Positions 1-9,298 of a stretch of DNA of 64,000 nucleotides are shown here, piece by piece. The stretch comes from Acanthamoeba sp. SK_2022b. Lineage: Eukaryota; Discosea; Longamoebia; Acanthamoebidae. The notes beneath the pieces are model-generated. The model was not told the origin of the DNA, searched no databases, and saw nothing but the letters and a program-made list of their open reading frames with translations. The stretch spans positions 48,345 through 112,344 of the forward strand of contig JANDJZ010000077.1 of assembly GCA_027943245.1 (NCBI GenBank), in the 5' to 3' direction. The translations under genes were made by a program, and so were the position numbers. Each line of letters begins with the position of its first letter. Positions within the stretch are counted from its first letter, which is position 1.

Positions 1-2321
1 TCATCTTCTGCGTGCGATTTATGCACCGACGGTAATCAAGACGTTGGGTTGTATTTTAATTACATTATTCGGGATTTATTAGTGTTCTATTTATTTATTT
101 ATCTATTTATGATTCATTGTTCTCACTTGCGCGCCTCTTATCAACCCAGGATACCGGCCTCGCTCCTGCTGTTGCTCCTTTCTACGTTCCTCAGCTGGAT
201 CTTCGACCTGTCCACCAACGTAGTCCATCAACCTCACATCGGCTACTTGAAAGCATGATGACTTCTTAACTATGTTTATTCATTTGTTCCAGCTGGGCTT
301 GAAAGAGGTGGGCGTGTTGCCTCAAGGTCTACCCACGCCCTCCTGGGTCAATGCAGTCTCCTGGTGCTCACCTCTCGCTCTTGCGCGGCACGTGATATGT
401 ATACGCGTGTGCGTGTTGCGTTCCAAACGCGTGTCATGTGTGCTCACCGTCGTGGCTCGCCCCCCCAATTCGCGACAGGTCCAATATCGAGAAGACGTTC
501 CCCGCTGCCGCGACGGTCTCGCTGCTGGGCTTCATCGAGTCCATCTCCGTCGCCAAGCAATTCGCGGCCAAACGGCAGTACCACATCAGCGTCGGTCAAG
601 AGCTGCTGGCGCTGGGCGCTTGCAACCTGGGCGGCGCCTTCTTTCAAAGCTGTGCGTCTACCTCGCCACCAAAACCTCTCCTCAGGCCTTGCTCCTGCCT
701 TCTTTTATTTTTATTTCTCTTTTTTTTGTTTGTATTTATTAATTATTTGTAAACCTCTTTCCATGCTGTCCCCAGTCCCGGTGACCGGCAGCTTGTCACG
801 CTCGGCGGTCAATTATCAGGCGGGCTCCCGCTCGCCGCTCTCCTCGCTCTTCGCCGCCGGGCTCGTCAGTCTCACGCTCCTGTTCTTGACTCCCGGTACC
901 CTTACGTGTGTGCGTGTGTGCGTGTGCCACACGATCCGTGATGCTGACGCTTTGGCCGATGATGGTCAATGGACCGGCGCAGCGTTCCGTTACACGCCCC
1001 TATTCGTGCTGGCGTCGATCGTGGTGTCGGCGGCGGTCCTCCTGATCGACTACGAGGAGGCCATCTTCCTCTTCAAGGTCGGAGACAGGGTCGACCTCGC
1101 CCAAATGCTCATCGTCTTCCTCGGGACCCTCCTGCTTGGCCCAGGTTCATCATAACACACACGACACACGCGCGCGCATAGAGAGAGAGAGAGAGAGAGA
1201 TGGAGAGCTCATGTGATGCTCACGTCGCGACAGAGCTGGGCGTGATCGTGGCAATCGCGGTGTCGCTGGTGCAACTCATCTTCAAGTCGGCCAAACCCAA
1301 CTTTGCGCGTCTGGGCCGCTTGCCGGGCACCCTCGTCTACAAGGATCTCAAGCGGTACGGCCGTAGGGAGAGCGGCCCAGGCCTCACTCCCTCTCGCCGC
1401 TCCCGCTTTTTGCCTATTTGCACGCATGTGTGGGCCCACACGCTCACCTCACCCGCTTGTCCGCGTGTGCGTGTGCGTGTGCGTGTGCGTATGCGTATGC
1501 GTGTGCGTGTGCGTGTGCGTGTGGTAGTTTCCCTACGGCGCTTAGGCACAAGGGCCTCCTGATCGTGCGATTCGATTCCGATCTGTTCTTTGCCAACGTC
1601 AACTGGTACAAGCGCCGTCGTTTGCTTAAAGTCAACTAATCGGCCAAGCTCAATGCGATTCATTGCATGGCCCACTCACCCGGCCGCCCACAGGTTCAGA
1701 GAGACGCTGACGAAATATGAACAGAAGGCCAAGCATAAGATCTACGCCATCATTCTCGACGCCACTGGTATGCGCACGCACACGCACACATATCACACAT
1801 CACACGCACGTATGGGACCGATGATGATGTTTGTGGTGGGGGGGGGGGCTATGGCAAGGCGTGAATACGCTGGACTCGACTTCGATCCACCTGCTGGAAG
1901 ACCTGGTGCAGGAGTACAAGTCCAAGCACATCCGCTTCCTGTGGGCCAACGTCAAGGGCAGCGTCCGCGACACCATGAACACCTCCGGTGACTTCATTTT
2001 ACTCTACACCTCGCCATCTGGGCGCAGCCCTCCGTGGCTTACGCCCATATGTGCGCGCGCAAATGGTGGTGAACAGGACTGGCGCTGAAGCTGGGGAAGG
2101 ACAACTTCTTCCTGACGACGCACGACGCGGTGGACTACATGCTGGCTGAGCTCGAAGACCACGGCTTCATCACGCCCGAACTGCCACAGCCCACAGAGGA
2201 CGAGCCCACGAGGGACCGCGACGAGGGCACGGAGGATGGCCTCGGTCTGGACGGGTACAAGCTGGCCAGAGCTGCTCTCCTGCCCTACGGCGACACGGAC
2301 CTAGAGCGAGGGCCAGTGTAG
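1..2321 (+). CDS. SulP/SLC26-family anion transporter with C-terminal STAS domain (5' partial)
   Basis: A membrane transporter for sulfate or related anions; the gene enters from the left edge. Coding pieces that splice in frame include about 151-251 (IPASLLLLLLSTFLSW membrane segment), 293-345, 479-651 (EKTFPAAATVSLLGFIES, typical SulP core), 774-892 (PVTGSLSRSAVN, the conserved SulP proline/serine loop), about 985-1146 (two hydrophobic helices), 1236-1354, about 1530-1605, 1694-1768, about 1855-1987 and 2077-2321. The last four give the STAS domain, with DSDLFFANV, IILDATGVNTLDST and a final helix around HDAVDYMLAELEDHG, then an acidic tail ending in TAG. Introns hold a (GA)n run at 1180-1200 and a TG-rich hexamer repeat at 1462-1531. 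Family assignment is firm; substrate is not determinable and some exon borders are approximate. Confidence 0.85.
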
Positions 2322-2597
2322 CTTCTCAAAACGAATTTTGCCTATTATTTATGAGATTGAGAGAACTTTTATTCATCTCTCCAAGCCACTCCCATACCTT
2401 GATTTCTGATGAGACATGAACTGGGTACATTGGACCACATCTACATCTTCTGCAAAGCCACACTTCTTTAATATCCCTCTTTGGAACCATCGTTTACGAT
2501 GATGATCAAGCAACTGAGGCCGTAGCACGCACTGCCCAGAAGTTTGGATATTGGCCAGCTGGCAGCATACACAGCGCAGGCGATGATGAGTGATGTT
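2322..2597. other. Gap between the SulP gene and the 5S gene; contains a dispersed repeat
   Basis: This holds the presumed 3' UTR of the transporter gene and the upstream flank of the split 5S gene. The stretch 2449-2488 shares a nearly identical 20-bp core with 18816-18855 downstream of the F-box gene. No coding region is credible here. Confidence 0.5.
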
Positions 2598-2632
2598 GGA
2601 TACGGCCACACTGCGCAGAAAGCACCGCTTCC
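2598..2632 (+). rRNA. 5S rRNA 5' fragment (nt 1-35), genomic flank of the insertion
   Basis: The 35 bases match the start of Acanthamoeba 5S rRNA as recalled (GGATACGGCC...). There is one difference, C for T at 5S position 12. The last 15 bases (gaaagcaccgcttcc, 2618-2632) match perfectly the first 15 bases of the downstream 5S part at 8721. This identifies them as the target-site duplication of the retrotransposon. The gene is interrupted and cannot give a mature 5S RNA. Confidence 0.85.
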
Positions 2633-2633
2633 A

Positions 2634-2669
2634 GGATACGGCCATACTGCGCAGAGAGCACCGCTTCCC
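2634..2669 (+). rRNA. Second 5S rRNA 5' fragment (nt 1-36), probably carried by the retrotransposon
   Basis: This is a second copy of 5S nucleotides 1-36, directly after the first and separated by a single A at 2633. It differs from the downstream 5S part inside the duplicated segment (gagagc against gaaagc). It is therefore less likely than 2598-2632 to be the genomic target flank. It is followed by eight A's and the element's untranslated leader. I interpret it as the 5' end of a chimeric 5S-element RNA that was reverse transcribed. Confidence 0.75.
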
Positions 2670-2762
2670 AAAAAAAACTTCCCGCCGCGAACAAGGCCAC
2701 AGCTCCTGCTCCCCCCCCTGAACTCGGGTACACCCAACTCAAGAGATGAAGTGCTATTTTGT

Positions 2763-4193
2763 ATGAAGCTTGGAACGGTCAATCCAAGGATAAAAAACAA
2801 TGCCAGAAGACCTAGTCTTCCGCCAAAACCGCGCACAGACAGCATCATAATTAATCATACAAAACACTCGCATCTTCTCTCAGAAAGATGGACAAGGACA
2901 CACCCACACTCTCTACCCATAAGCGAAAGCACGGAGATGAGCAGGAAGGCACCCGCACCTCAAAAACCACCCGCCCCGAGTCCAAATGTAACCCCCCCCA
3001 AATCACCAAAAAATTACCTCTCCCCCCAATTAACAAGAAAAAACCCACCCCACCGCCCAGCCCAACGACCAAGCAAGAGACTCATTGCAACCGAAACCGA
3101 TGAGGAGAACACCACCCCCAGACCCAGGCCAGGCCATGAAACGAACCCGATCCCAGTGCCCCAACCAACCCAAGATCCCAACTGTGGATGGGGCGCCAAA
3201 TACGCACAAGGCTGGGGTCAGGACTCAACCCCCACTGGGACCAGCACCTACTCATCAATCGAAGCCATCATCAACAAAATTCATAACACTACCCCAAGCA
3301 AAGACATTGAACAGGAGATTGCCAACGTCCTCAACTCCTATGTAGAAGCCAAGAACAAGTCCATGGAGAGGACAATGAAGGTATCGACGATCAAACTGGC
3401 AGTCCTCAGAGACGCAGTCATGAAGGCCAGAGGAGGCGGCACCCCCCAAGAAGAGGAAGACCCGACAGTCTCAGTTATAGTCGCTGAGAACGTCAAGGAG
3501 GACTGGAACGCAGTACGCGCCTTCTTCAACAACATCAGGGGACTCGACCTGGAGAACACCGTCCTGTTCCCGCAGACGAACAAACGTGCAGCGATCATAG
3601 CCTTTGAATCAGAAGAACACTGCACCCGCGCCCTCGACAAGATCCACAATGCCAGGAAGGAATGGCACATCGTCTCCTCCATCCCCTCACTAAAACAATC
3701 TGACTGTGCCCTCGACACCCCCCACACGGCTTACATCTACGCCCCAGACCTCCCACTAGAAGCTCTCAAGACAATTTCCCCCTCCCCCATCAAGTCGGCT
3801 AAAACAACCAACGGGTCCATCACAGTCTCGTTCTACAGGGCAGAAGACTCCGCCGCGTTCATCGCACTCCACTCCATTGAGACTCCCTTGGGACTGGTGA
3901 ACATCTCCAACTCCTACATTGGAAAGACAGAATTCAAGCTGCGCCTGAAAGGCACCCCGAAGAAGTGGCGCTCCTCCAACCTCCACAACTTCCTCAAGTC
4001 CCAAGGAGTCATCTTCAAGGAGGCGGAAATCGCGAGAAGCCCATTGGATGGACAGAACCTCTCCTACAGCTGGATCAAGTTCGACTCTGCCAAAGACATG
4101 GTCGAAGCCTCTAACAAGACCCTGATCACCATAACAGGAGAGAGACTAACGTGGGAAGAACCCAGAAAACGTGGAATTGGTCGTGGACATTAA
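2763..4193 (+). CDS. Retrotransposon ORF1 protein (nucleic-acid-binding, gag-like)
   Basis: The frame is open from 2544 through the 5S fragments to TAA at 4191-4193. The first ATG inside the element is at 2763; ATG 2937 is an alternative. The N-terminal third is basic and proline rich (many PPK and PPP clusters), suggesting RNA binding. From about 3450 to 4160 the protein becomes globular, with repeated beta-alpha segments that could be RRM-like folds. No CCHC zinc knuckle is visible, unlike many ORF1 proteins. In LINE elements this product coats the element RNA and acts as a chaperone. It overlaps ORF2 by 44 nt in the +1 frame, so the two products may be translationally linked. Identity rests mainly on position; the fold is a guess. 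Confidence 0.75.
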   Translation: MKLGTVNPRIKNNARRPSLPPKPRTDSIIINHTKHSHLLSERWTRTHPHSLPISESTEMSRKAPAPQKPPAPSPNVTPPKSPKNYLSPQLTRKNPPHRPAQRPSKRLIATETDEENTTPRPRPGHETNPIPVPQPTQDPNCGWGAKYAQGWGQDSTPTGTSTYSSIEAIINKIHNTTPSKDIEQEIANVLNSYVEAKNKSMERTMKVSTIKLAVLRDAVMKARGGGTPQEEEDPTVSVIVAENVKEDWNAVRAFFNNIRGLDLENTVLFPQTNKRAAIIAFESEEHCTRALDKIHNARKEWHIVSSIPSLKQSDCALDTPHTAYIYAPDLPLEALKTISPSPIKSAKTTNGSITVSFYRAEDSAAFIALHSIETPLGLVNISNSYIGKTEFKLRLKGTPKKWRSSNLHNFLKSQGVIFKEAEIARSPLDGQNLSYSWIKFDSAKDMVEASNKTLITITGERLTWEEPRKRGIGRGH

Positions 4194-7100
4194 TAACCCA
4201 ACATCCACACTCCCACCAAACCCTCTCCTGACAGTCGGCACATTAAACATACGAGGGGGCCTCCCCCAAAAAATGGACCACATCATACACCACTTCAATA
4301 AAAAACAACTCGACATACTCATCCTCACAGAAACCAAGACCTTTCACGAAGAATGGAGCAGAATCACCCCATACGGCTTTACTGTCACTCACAACGCCCC
4401 CTCAATTACCCAAAAAACAAGACAAGGAGGGTTAGCAGCACTATACCGCAACAACATCGCACACCTCATCACAACGGAACAGCTAAACCAAACCCACCAC
4501 CAACACCTCCTCCACATCTCAATCAGGGCCAACAACACCCCTGCCATGCATATAATAGGAGTCTACGCACCTCACAAAAACAGAAACTTCTTCAACAACA
4601 CAGTCCTTCCTATCACAAAGAAGTTAACGGAGTCAAACCCAACTATACTTATAGGCGACTTCAACGCGTGTGCACACAAGATAGACAAGAAAAACCCAAA
4701 AGGCTACATAAGCCCACACTTAATAAACCTAATGGAAACATGCGCGCTAAAAGATGCCTTCCGAGCACTCCACCCAACAAAACAAACCTTCTCCTGGACC
4801 AGATCTGGAAAGAACGGCAGTATCCAAGCTACTAGGATAGACACTGCACTAATATCTCACCACATAACCCCGATCAACGCCTCATACTCACCCACGCTGG
4901 TCGACACAGACCACCTAGCCTTCACATGCAGCTGGAGAAGAAACAACTACAACCCCTTCACCCCAGTGACTTACCGCAGAGCATTCAAAAGCAGACTTAC
5001 CCAAGAAGAGGCTATACTCTTCAATGAGCGGATCAGCAACTGCACCTACACTGACATTAGAGACAGAATTGCAACAGCGGCGGCCGCCACCATCCCAACC
5101 CCCCCTCCTAACAAAGCACGTAAACTAAACAAAGAAACCGCTAAACTTGTCAAAAAGTATGGCAAGCTCACGCGAAGCATCCATAGACTTTTAGCCACAG
5201 GCTCCCTCAAGCCAAAAGAAAGAGCACTTTTCTCAAGTAACGACAACAACGAATGGCTCACCGAAGCAAAAACCTCACAGAAATCACTCCGAAGACAGAT
5301 GCGCAAAGCAATCCGATCGCAAAATAAAATAAAAATAAACACAAACGTCATGAGACAGCGCAGAGATGCCAACCTCACTAACCAACTCCACTTCAAGAGA
5401 CTTAAATCACACCTACACCCAAGAACCAACTCCCTACCACTAAACGTGCTAAATGAGCACCACAAACTGGTCACAGACCCAAAGGTAATCAAAGACGTAA
5501 CCCGCACCTTCTGGTGTAGCTTGTTCACCAAAGGCCCTGCCCCAACAACCCCTATCCCAAACTGTTACACTAAAGAACGCCCACGCCTAACCATTAAAGA
5601 TAATGAACAGATAACCAGACCCATCACACTGCAAGAACTAAATGACACCCTCGCAAAGATAAAAACAGATTCAGCCCCAGGCCCAGATGAAATCAACAAC
5701 GCAATGCTCAAAGCCCTCAATGACAGAAACCGAGCAGATCTCCTCTCTTTCCTCAACTCAGCAATGACTGACCCTGCACTCCTGGACAACCTCAACAGCG
5801 CAAAAATCTGGACCATCCACAAGAGAAACGACAAAGCAAACCTAAACAACTACCGACCCATAGCACTCTGCCAAACAATATACAAACTCCTAACACTAAT
5901 AATCAATAAACGCCTCTACGAAGCAGTAGAACAGCACAACATCCTCTCCAAAGCCCAAGCAGCCTTTCGAAAAGGGAGGTCAACCCAACTACACATAATC
6001 ACCCTCCGCAATCTGATTGAGGAAGCCCTCACACTGAACCGCCCACTCTTTGCACTCTTTGTCGACCTGGAAAAAGCATATGACTCCCTGCCACACAGAG
6101 CCATAACACTTACCCTTCGCTACTACGGCGCCTCCCCGACTCTCCAAGAACTAATAAACAAATTGTACGACAATGCAAACACCACGGTGTGCACCCGCTA
6201 TGGTGACACAGCCCCCTTCCCAACGGACAAAGGAGTCAAACAAGGAGACCCTTTATCCCCTCTCCTCTGGAACCTATTCATCAACCCAGTAGTAGAACAG
6301 CTCCTACACACCCGCTCTGCTCACTCAACATCGCAAGGGGAAAAAATAGGCAACATGGCCTTCGCAGACGACCTCACCATACTCAGCAGCTCTGGTGCCG
6401 ACCTAGCCGAATCGCTGGCACTCTTCCAAAACTTCTGCAACTACCACAGACTCCAAATTAGCCCCAGTAAGTCCATCATTGCAACCACCTCACTAGAAAC
6501 CCTGTCCCTAGCAGTAGACACCCCAACAGGACCCCAACTCATACCCAACCTAGAAAAGAACAAAAGCGTCAAATACCTAGGCGCCCACATCCGGTTTGAC
6601 CGACGCAAACCCGATGAACACTCCCTCACAAAGGAGTTTATAAAGAAAGCAAACTTCATCTCATCAAAAAGGATGAGCGCAGAAGCCAAAGCACACTTCC
6701 TGAACACATATGCCTTCCCAACCATCCTCTACGACACCCCGTCTCGTCCCCTCACTAAAAAAGCAGCAAACAATATAGACTGCGCGGCACGCAGAGTTAT
6801 AATAAATGAACTGCACATCCGCAGCTGGTATGACAAAAACATTATGTACAGCCCAGATGGGACGGGCCTCTCGCTTACTGAATTGAGCACAGCCCAACGA
6901 TGGACTGCCCTATCCACCCTAACTACCATCTTCAATGGACCGGACTCACTAGCGCAGACCACAACGGCAAACAACCTAGCACTCTACCAAGACAAATCGC
7001 CAGACTTCCCCTTCCATGGCAAACCAATCTTGCGCCGAAACCTCCCCACCATAGCCGCCTTTATAGCAGCAGCTATAGAATGCGAGGTCCAAGTAATTTT

Positions 7101-8394
7101 CCCACACTTAGCACACCCAAACAACACCCACATGCAACCAACCCAACCCCCGCCGATCCCACCCACGGCCCACACGTTAGACGTCTTCACCGATGGGTCT
7201 TTGAAAAATAGAGCAGCGGGTAGTGGTGTGGTCTTTCACTCCCACCCAAAGCCAATCATACTAACCCACAGAACCCCTAGGGAACAATCAAATAACAACG
7301 CCGAGCTACACAGCATAGAAATTGCCCTGAAACACACGCCACTCGGCACCCCAGAAATCAGGATCTTTATGGACAGCCAATACGCCATAAAAACGGCACA
7401 AAACTGCCTAAAAGACTCCCCAGACATACACCACCTCACCCCAAATAGAGAGACCATCCTCAACATACGCAACCTAGCTAGCAAACACAACAAAATCACC
7501 TTCCACCACATCTACAGCCACGTCACCAAGAAGCTCAGCACTGATCCCAATAAATGGCAACCAAAGATCGAGGCGCAAAAAACAAACCTCCCCCTACACT
7601 ACCCCACCGCCTGCAAACTTAACAACCTAGCTGATGAGGCGGCAAGAAAAGGCGCAGACCTCCCGCCACCCCCCTCAGCCTACGCCCGAGAAAGGGTGAT
7701 CGTCCAAGACGGCTTCTCCTCCTCCCCAATCCCCAGACGGATCCTCCTACACAAATGGAAGGACCAATGGGACAGACCCCCCCCAGGAACCCCCAAGTGA
7801 AAAGCCCTAGCCAGCCACCCTGACATGGCCCTTTATGGCTTCTTACTTAGAGCCACTAAAAATCTCCTCCCCCTTCGAGCCAACCTTCACCAAACCTCCT
7901 CCAACCCAGCGCACGCAACCCCCACCTGCATCTGGTGCGAACACAACAACCAGGGACACAAACTGGAAGACCTGGACCATGTCCTAGCCTCCTGCCCAGC
8001 ACACGAGACTACACGACGTGAAGCACAAACGTCTCTAAACACCATCACAAAAAAACTGGACACTATCCCCCTTATCCCCACCGCCTCAGCTACAGACTGG
8101 CTGGGCATACAACATACCCCAAAAGGACACTCCGACAGCCACTACAAGACCTTCCACGCCATCCAGGCCACACTCCTCGCCACAAGCCACCGCATCTGGA
8201 TCGATCGGTGCCTCTACCTGAACGCCTTGGGCCTCACATGCTCTGCGCAGCGCAAGACAGCCCCTCCCGCCCCAGCAACAGCTGGGGTCGGAAAGGCTAG
8301 CGCATCGACAGGTGCAGGGACCCATGACGCAGACCAGGACCACCGCCGACCGAACCCAGCCCGACCAACCGATGACGTGACACCTGATGACTGA
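4150..8394 (+). CDS. Retrotransposon ORF2 polyprotein: APE endonuclease, reverse transcriptase, RNase H, CCHC
   Basis: The replication enzyme that nicks the 5S target and reverse transcribes the element RNA. Domains in order: apurinic-type endonuclease (GTLNIRG at about 4234, LTETK, GDFNA, RIDTALIS, TDH at about 4906); reverse transcriptase (PGPDEIN at about 5680, NNYRPIALC, LFVDLEKAYDS at about 6058, KQGDPLSPLLWN, active-site FADD at about 6361); RNase H (TDGS at about 7190, AELHS, MDSQY, H...YSH, LADEAARKGAD ending about 7660). The frame reads in register through a single TGA at 7798-7800. It continues to TGA at 8392-8394 and encodes a CX2C...HX4C zinc motif (CIWC...HVLASC) typical of LINE C termini. 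There is no ATG between the frame opening (4150) and 4273, downstream of the first endonuclease motif. All catalytic residues I can check are present. Confidence 0.92.
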
Positions 8395-8493
8395 CCACGA
8401 CAAGCCAACACAGCCAACACACCAACCCCGACCTTCACTGAGACTGCAGACCCGACCGACCAACCCAACCACCCTTCCTGGGCGCACTCTTTT

Positions 8494-8514
8494 CCCCTCT
8501 CAAGCTGAGAGGGG
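8494..8514. repeat. Perfect stem-loop in the retrotransposon 3' UTR
   Basis: CCCCTCTC and GAGAGGGG form an 8-bp stem with a 5-base loop, followed by TTTTT (8515-8519). It could be recognised by the reverse transcriptase, or could end RNA polymerase III transcription. Confidence 0.7.
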
Positions 8515-8571
8515 TTTTTAACGAGGCGCCCCACCGACGCAGACACCACACAAGCAGAGACGAAAACTTTC

Positions 8572-8587
8572 CCCTCCTGCAGGAGGG
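8572..8587. repeat. Perfect 16-bp palindrome in the retrotransposon 3' UTR
   Basis: CCCTCCTGCAGGAGGG is fully self-complementary and lies about 60 bp after the previous stem-loop. Together they make a compact structured 3' end, which non-LTR elements often use for recognition by their own reverse transcriptase. Confidence 0.65.
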
Positions 8588-8720
8588 ACGGTGACCAGCT
8601 CCCAGCCGAATCCAAGGACCAGAGTGAGAGACTGCCATCACCACAGTGGGGGCTACCGGGCTAACGCTAGAGGCCGCACAGGCACACGGTTAACCACTTT
8701 AACGACCATTACATGAACAT

Positions 8721-8819
8721 GAAAGCACCGCTTCCCATCCGAACAGCGAAGTTAAGCTGCGCCAGGCGGTGTTAGTACTGGGGTGGGCGACCACCCGGGA
8801 ATCCACCGTGCCGTATCCT
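8721..8819 (+). rRNA. 5S rRNA 3' part (nt 21-119)
   Basis: These 99 bases continue the 5S gene after the insertion (…GTTAAGCTGCGCC, GGCGACCACCCGGGAATCC, ending CCGTATCCT). Together with nt 1-35 at 2598-2632 (15-nt overlap) they make a 119-nt 5S RNA, the size expected for Acanthamoeba. The internal control region lies in this half, now more than 6 kb from the natural start site. A T run at 8825-8828 is the likely RNA polymerase III terminator. Confidence 0.93.
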
Positions 8820-9298
8820 CCTCCTTTTGTTTGATCTGCTTGTAGTTTAGCGTGGAGTGTCCTTTTGCTTCTTTTGCCTTTCGCTCTTTGTGCCTAGTGA
8901 TGGATCTTGGAGTCAAAAAGCAACTGCCGTCGTGTGCCACGGAAGGCACCCGAGCCGGTGATAAAAATAAATAAGTAGTTTATTTGTTGTTTTTGATTTT
9001 TCATGTTTTGGTCGTCGTGTGTCCGCTCTCTCTCCCTGATATGAATGTCGCGTTGTGTGTTCGCAGCGGCGTGGTGACGACTACCACGGCCGCAGCGTAG
9101 GCGTACAGTTCGTTACCCGCTCTCCTCGTCTTGCGCTTCTTTCTCCATCCCTCGACCTTTCTCTTCGATCGTTCGTCTTCTCACGCCTCCTCCTCCTCCT
9201 CCTCATCCTGATCTTTCCTTCGTTCTTTCAAATCGCCGCCGCCGCCAAGCCATCGCCGCCACATCCTCGCTGCCCACACCACAACACGCGCGCCAGGC
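8820..9298. other. Gap between 5S rRNA and the CK2-beta gene
   Basis: Pyrimidine-rich tracts on the + strand (about 9120-9235) lie just downstream of the CK2-beta stop on the opposite strand. I see no gene here. Confidence 0.4.
8824..8829 (+). terminator. RNA polymerase III T-run terminator of the 5S gene
   Basis: TTTT at 8825-8828 lies six bases after the last 5S nucleotide, the usual place for termination of 5S transcription. Confidence 0.6.

Larger units (their letters stand above)
2633..8720 (+). mobile_element. Non-LTR retrotransposon inserted in a 5S rRNA gene
   Basis: An approximately 6.1-kb LINE-type element lies between 5S nt 1-35 (2598-2632) and 5S nt 21-119 (8721-8819). It has a perfect 15-bp target-site duplication. 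From 5' to 3' it contains a carried 5S head, a short leader, ORF1, an overlapping ORF2 (APE endonuclease, reverse transcriptase, RNase H, C-terminal CCHC motif), and a 3' UTR with two strong inverted repeats. There is no long terminal repeat and no poly(A) tail; the 3' end is ...acatgaacat. Codon and base use (A and C rich on the sense strand) differ sharply from the GC-rich host genes. The element looks recent, with ORFs almost intact except for one in-frame TGA at 7798-7800. Retrotransposons aimed at 5S rRNA genes are known in animals (Mutsu, from memory); whether this lineage is related is untested. Confidence 0.93.

Noticed and set aside
2544..2762. Extension of ORF1 upstream through the 5S fragments
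   Set aside because: The frame opens with TTG and runs through 5S rRNA sequence and the flank; the first ATG inside the element is at 2763.
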